Below are positions 6,197 to 13,963 of a stretch of 14,513 bases of DNA, piece after piece (position 1 is the stretch's first letter; every line of letters starts with the position of its first letter). Location: NCBI GenBank assembly GCA_039033695.1, contig JBCCCC010000079.1, forward strand, positions 1-14,513, read 5' to 3'. Position numbers and translations under genes: made by a program. A model generated the notes under the pieces. The model did not search any database and was not told the DNA's origin. It worked only from the letters and a program-made list of their open reading frames with translations. The DNA comes from CALBPI01 sp039033695 (lineage in GTDB: Bacteria > Pseudomonadota > Gammaproteobacteria > Steroidobacterales > Woeseiaceae).

Positions 6197-7999
6197 ATGC
6201 GAAGTTACGTCCTAGCCATTACGTGCATCACGTTATGTACAATCTCCGCGCTCGGTTGTGCGCAGGACCGAGATACGCCGGCCGCAGCGCCCGACATGTG
6301 GGCTGGGCTTTGGGTTGCTGAGCGGCAGTTTCCTGCGCAACTCACCGGCACGCTGACCATCCAGCGATCGGGCAACGACTGGATCGCACAGGTTCAAGGT
6401 GACCAGGTTACCGTCTCTCGATCGATGGCCGGTGACGGCGCGATCAACTGGTCCGCAGCATTTTTTGGCCTCGGGGCTTTCCAAGGCTATCAGGCTGACG
6501 CCCAGGCTCCCATCAAGGGACACTGGATTCAGCCTGCCGGGCCCGTGTACTACAACCCGTTTGCAACCCCTGTGCAGTTGAACCGAACTGAGAATGGCGC
6601 GTTTCACGGCACCTTGCAGACCGTCCAGGAACGCTATCTCCTAAGCCTGCCAATGATTGCCGATGATTCTGCCGACGACGCATCTCGCTATCGGACCTTC
6701 TTGCGCAATCCAGATCGGAACACGGGACTCTATTTCCGGATCGAGACCGCCGAGATCGTCGGCGACGAGATACACTTCGCGAATGGTGACGGCGAGACGA
6801 TTGCGACCGGTCACATCGTGACGCCGGGTGAGCGGTTCACACTTCAACATCGCGGCGAAATTTTTGATTTTGTGCGCGGCTCACGGCAAACCGCCCCTGC
6901 GTTCTACCCGAGACGATCAATCGAGCCTGCAACTCGTTTACTGCAACCTGTTGAAACCGGAGACGGCTGGCAAACCGCGGCGCTGGACGAAATGGGTGTG
7001 CAAGCTGGCCCGCTGATCGACATGATTAACGAGCAAGCCGCTTTCGAACCGACAGGTCTACGCGAGCCCTATCTCCACAGCTTGCTGGTCGCACACCGCG
7101 GGAAGCTGATCCTCGAAGAGTATTTTCACGGCCACCATCGTGATATGCCGCACGACTCGCGGTCAGCCGGTAAAACGATTGCCTCTGCACTATTGGGCAT
7201 CGCGATCTACCAAGGTGCGCTGCCAGGTCTGGATGCGCCGGTTTATCCCATGTTCGGTGGTGTCGATGCTTTTGCCAATCCGGATCAACGCAAGCATGAT
7301 CTAACGGTGGGCCACCTCATCACAATGTCATCAGGCTTTGCCTGCGACGATGGTGACAGTAACTCGCCGGGCCACGAAGACCGCATGCAGAATCAGGATG
7401 CGCAGCCTGACTTATACGTCTTTACCCTCGACTTGCCGATGGTCAGGGAGCCTGGCGAGGCTGGCATTTATTGCAGTGCTGGCATCAATCTTGTGGGCGG
7501 CATGATCTCCGAGGCGGTGGGTATGAGCCTCGCTCGCTTCTTTCATGAATCTTTAGCGGAGCCGCTGCAGTTCGCGCACTATCGCATGAACCTTTCGCCA
7601 AGCAATCGGGCCTACATGGGCGGTGGCTTGCAACTGCGCCCCAGAGACTTTCTCAAACTTGGCCAACTGTATCTCAACGGCGGTGTCTGGGACGGGCAAC
7701 GGGTGTTGTCAGAGGATTGGGTCAACCAGTCGTTCGCGGCCCAGTCGTCGCTCGGCGAGCCGGACAACTATGGCCTCGCCTGGTGGCGCTATACCTATGA
7801 ATTCGAAGGCCGCAAGATCGAGACCTATTCGGCGAGCGGCAACGGCGGCCAGATCTTGCTGGTCGCGCCCGAGCTCGACCTCACAATCATGATGAACGCA
7901 GGTAACTACGGCGACAGCCGATCACGAAACTTGCTGCGCTACCTGACGATGTGGAAAGTGATTCTGCCCGCCGTGATGCACGGCGAGCAAGACCAGTAG
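6197..7999 (+). CDS. Exported serine hydrolase, beta-lactamase / penicillin-binding-protein-like esterase family
   Basis: This encodes 600 residues. The N-terminus (MRSYVLAITCITLCTISALG, then CAQD) is a signal peptide, with cleavage after GCA or lipidation of the Cys both possible; the lipobox is not ideal. Residues about 35-240 are beta-rich with no clear family (repeated short strands such as GTLTIQRSGNDWIAQVQG). The C-terminal part, about 265-590, is a beta-lactamase-superfamily domain. S323-x-x-K326 (SAGK) is the nucleophile motif, Y425-C-S427 matches the Tyr-x-Ser/Asn motif, and SASGNGGQ (545-552) stands where class C enzymes carry KTG. The absence of KTG suggests an esterase or peptidase-type hydrolase rather than a true beta-lactamase. 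It acts in the periplasm or outer membrane on an unknown substrate. It is divergent from the TPR regulator. A strong hairpin lies 97 bases after the stop. Confidence 0.95.
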   Translation: MRSYVLAITCITLCTISALGCAQDRDTPAAAPDMWAGLWVAERQFPAQLTGTLTIQRSGNDWIAQVQGDQVTVSRSMAGDGAINWSAAFFGLGAFQGYQADAQAPIKGHWIQPAGPVYYNPFATPVQLNRTENGAFHGTLQTVQERYLLSLPMIADDSADDASRYRTFLRNPDRNTGLYFRIETAEIVGDEIHFANGDGETIATGHIVTPGERFTLQHRGEIFDFVRGSRQTAPAFYPRRSIEPATRLLQPVETGDGWQTAALDEMGVQAGPLIDMINEQAAFEPTGLREPYLHSLLVAHRGKLILEEYFHGHHRDMPHDSRSAGKTIASALLGIAIYQGALPGLDAPVYPMFGGVDAFANPDQRKHDLTVGHLITMSSGFACDDGDSNSPGHEDRMQNQDAQPDLYVFTLDLPMVREPGEAGIYCSAGINLVGGMISEAVGMSLARFFHESLAEPLQFAHYRMNLSPSNRAYMGGGLQLRPRDFLKLGQLYLNGGVWDGQRVLSEDWVNQSFAAQSSLGEPDNYGLAWWRYTYEFEGRKIETYSASGNGGQILLVAPELDLTIMMNAGNYGDSRSRNLLRYLTMWKVILPAVMHGEQDQ

Positions 8000-8096
8000 C
8001 GCTAGATAATGCCAGCGGGCCAGATCGATGCGAACCTGCCCCCACAAGCCGAGCTGTGCGAGCGACTAGTCGAGTCTATTGCCACGACCATGGTGT

Positions 8097-8134
8097 CGGG
8101 CGCTCCCGCAGCATTGAAGCGGGAGATACGCCCG
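8097..8134. terminator. Strong hairpin between convergent genes, probable bidirectional terminator
   Basis: CGGGCG (8097-8102) pairs with CGCCCG (8129-8134), and CTCCCGC (8103-8109) with GCGGGAG (8119-8125). This gives 13 G/C-rich pairs, a nine-base loop and a three-base bulge (ATA, 8126-8128). It lies between the stop of the serine hydrolase (7999) and the stop of the minus-strand gene (8142). No T-tract follows on either strand, so it may instead protect transcript ends or need Rho. Confidence 0.55.
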
Positions 8135-8141
8135 TTGGCAC

Positions 8142-8969
8142 TCAGTTCGCTGCTTTGGCTTTCTCGGTTTGTTCGTCTTCGAGCAACGTTGTGATCGCTG
8201 CAGGCAATGCGAAGTAATCATCGTCTGGGGCGCCCAGCTCGACGCTGTCGATCAGAACTTGCTGACTCTGGCCCATGGTGGTCACGAGCGTTGTGCCCGG
8301 CAAGATCATATCGATACCATTGCTCGTGAACGTCTTGTAATCAGTGAATACGGTCGTGGTTTCCATCGTGCCCATGGGCGACTCCATAGTCGACTCTGTC
8401 GCAATCAGGTAGTCGTTATCAACCGAATAACAATCCAGCGTTTCGCGGCCCGTTTTCCATTTCACTTCGACTTTGTAACAGGACTCACCGTTGAACTCAG
8501 CCAGCGCAACGGTGCGCATTGACTCCACAAATTCGTCGCTGCGCAGCAACGCACCGGGTTCGTTGGATTCGATCTGAACCTCAAGTTCTGCGCCTGTCAC
8601 CAGTCTCGGCCCCATGAAGGGGTCCATCGACCACGCCGAACGATCCTTGTAGCCAGACTGCATCGAACCGATGCCTGGCAACTCGATGTTCACTGTGCGC
8701 TCCAAGGGCATGCGTGAGTAAACGGTAAGCTGGCCTTCCATGCCAGCCGCAGGCATCAGAAAGCGTCCGGTTACCGTTGACTCCAGCTGGTCATTCATCG
8801 ATTCCTTACCGCCGGTCGCCTCAATATGCGCGTCGAGCAGGCTTTGCGCCGAGGGGAGTTCAGTGTCGGCAATGGCGTTACCAGCCAGTGCGACCGCGAG
8901 GAACTGGCAGGCAACGACGGGGCGTCGCGCAAACAGGCGGAAAACTGAGGCTACTGAAGTCGCGTTCAT
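8142..8969 (-). CDS. Periplasmic protein of LolA/LolB-like look, unknown function
   Basis: This encodes 275 residues. A signal peptide with a long n-region (residues 1-34, hydrophobic core VVACQFLAVALAG) probably ends at AIA before D35. The mature part opens with SAQSLLDAHIEATGGKESMN, a block found at the start of many exported proteins with a LolA/LolB-like half-barrel and next to or fused with secreted proteases. Alternating strands follow (TVTGRFLMPAAGMEGQLTVY, ERTVNIELPGIGSMQSGYKD), then DRSAWSMDPFMGPRLVTGAE, which matches the same group. Two Cys (in GESCYKVE and LDCYSVD) may form a disulfide. A Shine-Dalgarno (AAGGA) lies nine bases before the ATG. It is the last gene of the probable operon with the S41 peptidase, 86 bases downstream of it. 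I infer lipid or lipoprotein binding only from the fold resemblance. Confidence 0.88.
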   Translation of the reverse strand: MNATSVASVFRLFARRPVVACQFLAVALAGNAIADTELPSAQSLLDAHIEATGGKESMNDQLESTVTGRFLMPAAGMEGQLTVYSRMPLERTVNIELPGIGSMQSGYKDRSAWSMDPFMGPRLVTGAELEVQIESNEPGALLRSDEFVESMRTVALAEFNGESCYKVEVKWKTGRETLDCYSVDNDYLIATESTMESPMGTMETTTVFTDYKTFTSNGIDMILPGTTLVTTMGQSQQVLIDSVELGAPDDDYFALPAAITTLLEDEQTEKAKAAN

Positions 8970-9055
8970 TGAGTGAATTCCTTATGTCATGTGAAGGCGT
9001 TGTGATGACAACGACCCCGTCAATGTTACCAAACTTGGTCTCGCTGAATGTGACA

Positions 9056-10483
9056 CTACTGGCGTGAAACAGTTTCTTGCAGAAGCCAGCTCACAGCAGC
9101 GTCAAGTTCGGCATCCTCGGCATTCGTCAACGCATCGACACTCGGCTCGATCAGCTGATCAGGCACCACGCCGACACCTTCGACCCGGCGGCCTTGACCA
9201 TCATGATAATCCGCGAAGGCATACATGAGAACGTCACCATTGGCGAGTGGCAACATCTGCGCAGGCAGCGCCATGCCAGGTGAGCGTTGGCCGATAATTC
9301 GCGCACGGCCAATGGCCTGCATACCAGAAGCGAACATCTCCGATGTGCTGGCAGAGAGTCCATCAATCAGTACAACGACAGGCCCGGAGAACGGCGTCAG
9401 GCGCCTGCCATCATCGGCCACGCGGCGAGGAAAGACGCGAAAGTCGATTCGGCCATCGGCGCGCAGAAGACTACCCAGCAGGATCGGCGTATCAACCAGA
9501 TGCGACGTCAGCGGCATCATCGTCGATAGGACGCCGCCCAGGTTGCCTCTCAAGTCGATCACCAGACCCTGGCAAGCAAACAGGTCGTCGCGTGTATCCA
9601 TAAAGCGATCCATCAGCTCCGGGACCCAGGTCGAAAAGCCCATCAAACCAATGCATCCATCTGTCGTTTCGATACGCCGACTTGCGAACTCGAACGGCAT
9701 TGGTGGCAGCGTGCCGATTTTGACAGTCCGCATACTGCCGGCGCGCCCCTGCAAATCGATGTCATGCGACACACCGACCGTATCGCGAAGGCGCAAGCTC
9801 AGCACCTCGCCTTGTAACGGGTAAGCGAGCCGAGTGTTGATCGACGCCTCAAGCAGCAACACAGCGCGTTTTCGCGCAGTCTCATCATCGACCGTTTGAA
9901 TTTGGTCGATCAACGGCTGAATCGCCAGATCACCAAGGGCATCCAACCGCCAGCCAGCGCGAATAGGGCCGATTGACGGATCCTCGACCTCAGTGATGAT
10001 CAAGGCCTGGTCGATCATCCTCGCGCTCAAACCGGTCGACGTACTGCGCGGCGGATTCGTAGACTGCTGCGCGGCGCCGGCCTGGCTGGCACTAACCGAC
10101 TCGATCTGGCTTTGACTATCACCCGGCAGCACACCGAAGTGCGACTCGCCAATGCCCTCGAGAAGCGCGATTAGTACAGGGCGCAGTTCGGCGGCATTGC
10201 GTGCGTTCGCCGCTTGCGGGCGAAGCACTTCACGGGCTTGGTCCCACTCAGCAGCGATGCGCGGAAAGTCGAAGTACTGCTCGCGAACCTGATTCCAGAC
10301 TTGATCGAAGCTTTGCAGAGACTGCGCATTGGGCGGTTGCTCTGGTGCTGCGACAGGCGGCACAGTGTCCGCGGTGCTTGCGCAGGCTAGCACGGCGGCG
10401 CATAAGCCGAAGCCTGCGATTAGACGCGTGGCTTTGACCAACCCGAAGCCGCGCCCGTGTGTTGTTAGGTAACCCATAGTCAT
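9056..10483 (-). CDS. S41 family peptidase (C-terminal-processing-protease-like), exported, lysine position substituted
   Basis: This encodes 475 residues. The N-terminal signal (residues 17-34, LIAGFGLCAAVLAC) probably makes it a lipoprotein with Cys at VLAC, although the lipobox is imperfect. Residues 55-130 form the helical N-terminal domain (FDQVWNQVREQYFDF...), followed by a Ser/Thr/Gln-rich linker and a PDZ-like stretch (about 150-205, ARMIDQALIITEVEDPSIGP). The protease core has GCIGLMGFSTW, CQGLVIDLRGNLGG, and the nucleophile block DGLSASTSEMF with S379 as likely nucleophile. The residue 25 positions later, usually Lys in C-terminal-processing proteases, is Met404 (in QRSPGMALPAQ). 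The end, RRVEGVGVVPDQLIEP, is a standard S41 block. It may belong to the tricorn/IRBP-like branch, which uses other residues, or have altered activity. It lies 36 bases after the CpeT-like gene; GGAAG precedes its ATG by seven bases. Confidence 0.95.
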   Translation of the reverse strand: MTMGYLTTHGRGFGLVKATRLIAGFGLCAAVLACASTADTVPPVAAPEQPPNAQSLQSFDQVWNQVREQYFDFPRIAAEWDQAREVLRPQAANARNAAELRPVLIALLEGIGESHFGVLPGDSQSQIESVSASQAGAAQQSTNPPRSTSTGLSARMIDQALIITEVEDPSIGPIRAGWRLDALGDLAIQPLIDQIQTVDDETARKRAVLLLEASINTRLAYPLQGEVLSLRLRDTVGVSHDIDLQGRAGSMRTVKIGTLPPMPFEFASRRIETTDGCIGLMGFSTWVPELMDRFMDTRDDLFACQGLVIDLRGNLGGVLSTMMPLTSHLVDTPILLGSLLRADGRIDFRVFPRRVADDGRRLTPFSGPVVVLIDGLSASTSEMFASGMQAIGRARIIGQRSPGMALPAQMLPLANGDVLMYAFADYHDGQGRRVEGVGVVPDQLIEPSVDALTNAEDAELDAAVSWLLQETVSRQ

Positions 10484-10519
10484 TGCGATTCTTCCATGCT
10501 GGCCCGGTGAATCCGGCGC

Positions 10520-11143
10520 CTATTGACGCTGCAGTTGAACATATTCGTCTTGTGCACTACCCCAAAGCCGGTTGCCTTGCAGATCAAAACCGCTTTCGGA
10601 CTGCCAAAGGGCAGATTCGTTAAGTAGCGTCTTGGCGCCAATTGCAATACGCGCCTGGCGTCGTTCTGAATAGATGATACAAAGCTCCGGGTCAACCTCG
10701 CCGACCCATGACCATGGGCCATCGTCGGCTGCAGGTCGCCAAACGACTTCACAGCCTTGCGCCAGCGCGGGCTCCAGGTCTTCCATTGCCAATGCGGACA
10801 GCCGCGCCGGGTCGGCAATCAGATCACGCTTATCGGCATCGGAACGCAACGCATAGGTGCGTTGCATCACCTGGCCTTCAGCATTGCGGGCGATCTGCAG
10901 GACGCGCTGGCGATAGAGCTTCTGGTCCGCACCGCTATTCAATTGCAGATACAGCCAATCACCATCACCCAACGATTCCAGAGCCCGCCTGCGATCTGTC
11001 AATTGCGTCTCGGCGTCTGCTGCCGTCTGGAAGTCGCCGATCAATAACATCACCAGTGATTTCTCGGGCTGGGGCGCCACAACGGCTGGCGCACAGCCAC
11101 CGAGCAGTAGCGCACCAAATAACGTTGTCAGTCGGCAACTCAT
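10520..11143 (-). CDS. CpeT/CpcT-family lipoprotein (chromophore-lyase-like), role unknown outside cyanobacteria
   Basis: This encodes 207 residues, the usual length for CpeT/CpcT. The N-terminus LFGALLLGGC is a good lipobox with Cys17, so the protein should be an envelope lipoprotein. The family pattern can be followed: LVMLLIGDFQTAADAE (the 'W-L-G-x-F-x-N-x-x-Q' block), KLYRQRVLQIA, VMQRTYALR, LSALAMEDLEPALAQGCEVV (the conserved G-C), WSWVGEVDPELC and the C-terminal GFDLQGNRLWGS. In cyanobacteria the family attaches phycocyanobilin to phycobiliproteins, but no phycobiliprotein or bilin gene is seen here and the protein is exported, so bilin lyase activity is not expected. It begins a probable operon with the S41 peptidase. 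No clear Shine-Dalgarno precedes the ATG. The family call rests on my recognition of the motif order. Confidence 0.85.
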   Translation of the reverse strand: MSCRLTTLFGALLLGGCAPAVVAPQPEKSLVMLLIGDFQTAADAETQLTDRRRALESLGDGDWLYLQLNSGADQKLYRQRVLQIARNAEGQVMQRTYALRSDADKRDLIADPARLSALAMEDLEPALAQGCEVVWRPAADDGPWSWVGEVDPELCIIYSERRQARIAIGAKTLLNESALWQSESGFDLQGNRLWGSAQDEYVQLQRQ

Positions 11144-11207
11144 CGGCCGAGCGTATAACGAAACACGGCGACTTGCATCTTCAGAGGCGTACGTGGTGCT
11201 AGGGTAA

Positions 11208-11219
11208 ATCAGCGCTGAT
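11208..11219. promoter_or_regulatory. Perfect 12-bp palindrome in divergent intergenic region
   Basis: ATCAGCGCTGAT is a perfect palindrome, followed directly by an 8-bp palindrome ACGCGCGT (11220-11227). They lie in the 251-base space between the CpeT-like gene (start 11143) and the orphan kinase (start 11395). By length alone a 12-bp palindrome is expected in such a space roughly once in 16 cases, so it is suggestive and not strong. It could be an operator for either side. The remainder of this space shows no gene; I could not fix a promoter. Confidence 0.4.
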
Positions 11220-11394
11220 ACGCGCGTCGTCCGTCGTCAATCGCAGAACCCGTCTGGCTCTTGTGGCTTCAGTATCGATGATGGGCATGCCTCGCCACAC
11301 GACTGCCTCATGACCCGTTGCAGCAAGGAGAATTGGATCGAGCCTGGTTGCTGTATGCTACGGTCAAATAGGGCTTGAACTGAGGAACATTGAG

Positions 11395-12675
11395 ATGGCT
11401 CGCGGCGCCGAGGGGTGGACTCAGGAGAGACTTGATCGCGAGTTCGCGTCTTTCCAGGAAGGCGACGCAGATACGACAGACGCCGTCGTGCGTTGCGTTG
11501 CTGTGTTCGGCTGCGCAGTGGCGCTTTGGATCGCGTTATCCAACATTGCGATTCTCATCTGGGGTGCCAGCTACGTCTTGTTCAATATCGCTTACGTGTC
11601 TTTCGTGAGGCGCGAGGCGGTACAGATACCGAAGCGTGTCCTGATCGTCACGATCTTCGGGAGTACGTTTATCTCGTCGTGGTATGTGGCGATGCTGATC
11701 TATCTGGCCAGCGTTGCCGACGGAGACTTTCTGGTGATCGCGGCCTGCGGCGCAATCGGTGCTGCACTGCATAGCTTTTCTCACAACAGCGAGTTTAGTC
11801 TCTCGGCATTTATCGATTTCTCTACAGCTGTGGTCAGCGCGGCGGGCGTGTTCGTGTTTGCAGCCGTTCACTCCTCCTCTTTCTGGGTAGCGGTTTCTAT
11901 CCTCCTCGGTGGCCTCTTTATCATCGGCTATCTGTTGCTGGGGTTCCGACTGATCATCTCTGACCGTCGTGAGCTGAAGGAAAAGTACAAGGCAGACGTA
12001 CATGACCAAAAGATGCGCGCCCTCGGCCAGCTGACAAGTGGCGTTGCGCATGACTTCAATAACCTGCTTGCGGTGGTGCTACTCAATATCGAGCTATCGT
12101 TGGATCAACCTTCGGCCGAGAAGCGAAAAAAGCACTTGTCTGATGCGCAGCAGGCGGCGCAAAGTGGCGCAGAACTCATTGAACAGCTAATGGCGTTCGG
12201 CAGAACATCCGACTTGCAGTCAAGCAACGTACTCATAGCGCCGCTGTTCGACCGACTGAAGTCCGTTTTGAGACGGCTGCTCCCCTCCCGCATTGAGTTC
12301 GAGGTGAGCAACCTGGACCCGAGCTGCGAGATTCATGTCGATGCTGCCATGCTGGAGAGTGCAATCTTGAATCTAGTCATCAACGCGCGAGACGCCATAG
12401 GCGCCAATCCTGGCAAGGTCTCCGTGTTAGCAACACCTAACCGTAGCACCGGCGTCGTCGACATTTGCGTCAGCGATACTGGACCAGGCATGGATGCGGA
12501 GACACTCGCACGTGCCTGCGAGCCGTTCTTCACGACCAAGAGTGTCGGTGAAGGGTCTGGGTTGGGGTTGTCGATGGTAAAAGGATTCGCTGAGCAATCA
12601 GGTGGGGAACTGATCTTGCGCAACAGTGAGCGAGGTGGGCTGTTGGCCTGCTTGAGGTTGCCGATGCTGGGCTAG
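11395..12675 (+). CDS. Orphan sensor histidine kinase with six-helix membrane domain
   Basis: This encodes 426 residues. GAGGAA lies in front of the ATG at a normal distance. The N-terminal 190 residues hold about six membrane helices (near 32-50, 52-70, 80-105, 110-127, 137-160, 163-188) with short loops and no PAS, HAMP or GAF domain. The HisKA domain follows at about 207-272, with phospho-acceptor H219 in LTSGVAHDFNNLLAVV. This H-D-F-N-N box is typical of kinases related to the NtrB/hybrid-kinase group. The HATPase domain has the N-box NLVINARDAI (N330), DTGPGM, EPFFTTK and GEGSGLGLSMV, so ATP binding should be intact. There is no receiver domain at the end and no response regulator beside it, so its partner lies elsewhere. 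It is divergent from the CpeT-like/S41 operon. The stimulus is unknown. Confidence 0.95.
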   Translation: MARGAEGWTQERLDREFASFQEGDADTTDAVVRCVAVFGCAVALWIALSNIAILIWGASYVLFNIAYVSFVRREAVQIPKRVLIVTIFGSTFISSWYVAMLIYLASVADGDFLVIAACGAIGAALHSFSHNSEFSLSAFIDFSTAVVSAAGVFVFAAVHSSSFWVAVSILLGGLFIIGYLLLGFRLIISDRRELKEKYKADVHDQKMRALGQLTSGVAHDFNNLLAVVLLNIELSLDQPSAEKRKKHLSDAQQAAQSGAELIEQLMAFGRTSDLQSSNVLIAPLFDRLKSVLRRLLPSRIEFEVSNLDPSCEIHVDAAMLESAILNLVINARDAIGANPGKVSVLATPNRSTGVVDICVSDTGPGMDAETLARACEPFFTTKSVGEGSGLGLSMVKGFAEQSGGELILRNSERGGLLACLRLPMLG

Positions 12676-12787
12676 GCTGTCGTGATGTTGCGGATGTAGA
12701 CCATTTATGTTCGTTGAGGCGGAGGGCTCGCCAGACGCGTCCCGTGCTGATCCGTGACCACCTGTCGATCCGCCTGACTTCGCGTTC

Positions 12788-13963
12788 TTAAGGGACGACA
12801 GCACGCGTTTCCATACAGCGCCGGAATGCATCGAGCGCTGGAGGTAGCTGTGTGCTTCGCCACTGCCATCTAAATACGCGCTGTTTACTCGCATCTTGGC
12901 TACCGGCCGATTGCGATGCTACGGACAAGGTTCCCATATCCCGGCCAAAGCCGCTGTCATTAGTCAGCGCTTGCCTGGCATTCGCCGATGGCGCTCGAAC
13001 AAGTCCGTCGCTATCGTTCGCTGCTTGAGCACTATCGGGCTCGACGAGTGTGGCCAGTACAGTCACCTGCTTGGGCTGCTGACTGAGCAACGACACGATC
13101 TCCTGCGCTTGCTTTCCGTCGATCTGGTACGTCGCGATCATCACGGAAGTGTGATTATTGACAGCCAACTCCGCCTCTATGCGGTGCAGCGGCCAGCTCT
13201 TGCCATTAATCTCCACCGAGGCGACGCGAAGGTTCTTGGATTGCGCATCAGGTAGTGTCACGTTGATCGCGATAGCACCGTCTTCGAACGTTGGTACTAC
13301 ACCAAATGCGCTGACTCGGATCTCATTCGTCGGCGATCCCGGTTGAGAGTTCAGCACTGGGACCATTGCCGTGTAAATCGTCTGTTTGCCGCGCGATTCG
13401 CGCGTCCACTCGATGGCTGGCTCGAAGGTCGGCATCTCGGTCACGCTGATTCGATAGCGCTTCTCCATCATCGATACTGTGCAAACCCCACTGCTCTGAT
13501 CGAGCTGCCAAGGTTCGTCAAGGCCATCAACGCGACTCGCACGATAATCACGCAACACACGGGCATAGTCTGTTGCTTGGGTGGCCCTGTAGTGTTCGCC
13601 CTCCATCGGGGCGCTGTAAGGGAGTGGCTGGTTATCCTGGTCAAGAAAGAGCAGGTATTGTTTTCCAACCTCGTAAGCCAGCCCACAAGCAGCACTATCC
13701 GCGCGGCCGCGATAATCGCGCGCTGGCACGACGCCTTTCAGCACTTCAACACCAGTAAAAATGCAGCCCGCACCACCGCCGGTATGCGGTGCGCCGCTGA
13801 TCGGCTGCGCGCACTCGGTCACCACGCCGATAATGATGCTATCGGCGTCTTCGTATGCTTCGCGAAGCGTGTAGGGTTCTGCCGCGCATGTGAATGCAGA
13901 TGCGACGCTCGGCATTAGTGCCAACGCTAGCAGCTGCATAGTCTGAGCAGATGATAGTCGCAT
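12788..13963 (-). CDS. Exported protein with TIMP/NTR-like N-terminal half, unknown function
   Basis: This encodes 391 residues, with AGGAG seven bases before the ATG. A signal peptide (LLALALMPSVASA) ends at residue 23. The mature protein starts FTCAAEP, with Cys at position 3, and goes on AYEDADSIIIGVVTEC, GCIFTGVEVLKGV, and AACGLAYEVGKQYLLFL. The early Cys, the 'eAy..AD.ii.G.V' strand, the 'v.v.lKG' strand and the 'CG..y..G..YLlf' block match the tissue-inhibitor-of-metalloprotease/netrin (NTR) pattern seen in many bacterial secreted proteins. Cys 26, 51, 67 and 93 could form two disulfides. The second half (about 165-310) is beta-rich without a family I know. The C-terminal 75 residues are Ser/Ala/Gln-rich and look disordered before ending in FRRCMETR. 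Bacterial NTR-like proteins are not proven protease inhibitors, so no function is assigned. It converges with the orphan kinase gene, 112 bases away. Confidence 0.85.
   Translation of the reverse strand: MRLSSAQTMQLLALALMPSVASAFTCAAEPYTLREAYEDADSIIIGVVTECAQPISGAPHTGGGAGCIFTGVEVLKGVVPARDYRGRADSAACGLAYEVGKQYLLFLDQDNQPLPYSAPMEGEHYRATQATDYARVLRDYRASRVDGLDEPWQLDQSSGVCTVSMMEKRYRISVTEMPTFEPAIEWTRESRGKQTIYTAMVPVLNSQPGSPTNEIRVSAFGVVPTFEDGAIAINVTLPDAQSKNLRVASVEINGKSWPLHRIEAELAVNNHTSVMIATYQIDGKQAQEIVSLLSQQPKQVTVLATLVEPDSAQAANDSDGLVRAPSANARQALTNDSGFGRDMGTLSVASQSAGSQDASKQRVFRWQWRSTQLPPALDAFRRCMETRAVVP

Noticed and set aside
6197..7999. Calling the serine hydrolase a beta-lactamase resistance gene
   Set aside because: The KTG motif is absent and the architecture differs from class C enzymes; an esterase or peptidase-like role is at least as likely.
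8998..9013. Hairpin CGTTGT-GATG-ACAACG between the S41 gene and the LolA-like gene
   Set aside because: Six-base stem without T-tract in an operon gap; may weakly affect the transcript but cannot be supported as a terminator or RNA element.
10520..11143. Phycobilisome-linked bilin lyase function for the CpeT-like protein
   Set aside because: No phycobiliprotein or bilin synthesis gene in the window, and the protein carries a lipoprotein signal.
11327..11371. Possible 12-codon leader peptide (AAGGAG then TTG at 11333) before the orphan kinase
   Set aside because: Only two bases separate the site from the TTG, too short for initiation, and no attenuator hairpin follows.
12717..12775. Inverted repeat AGGCGGA / TCCGCCT in the convergent gap after the orphan kinase
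   Set aside because: Arms of seven bases with a 45-base loop and no T-tract; too weak to call a terminator.
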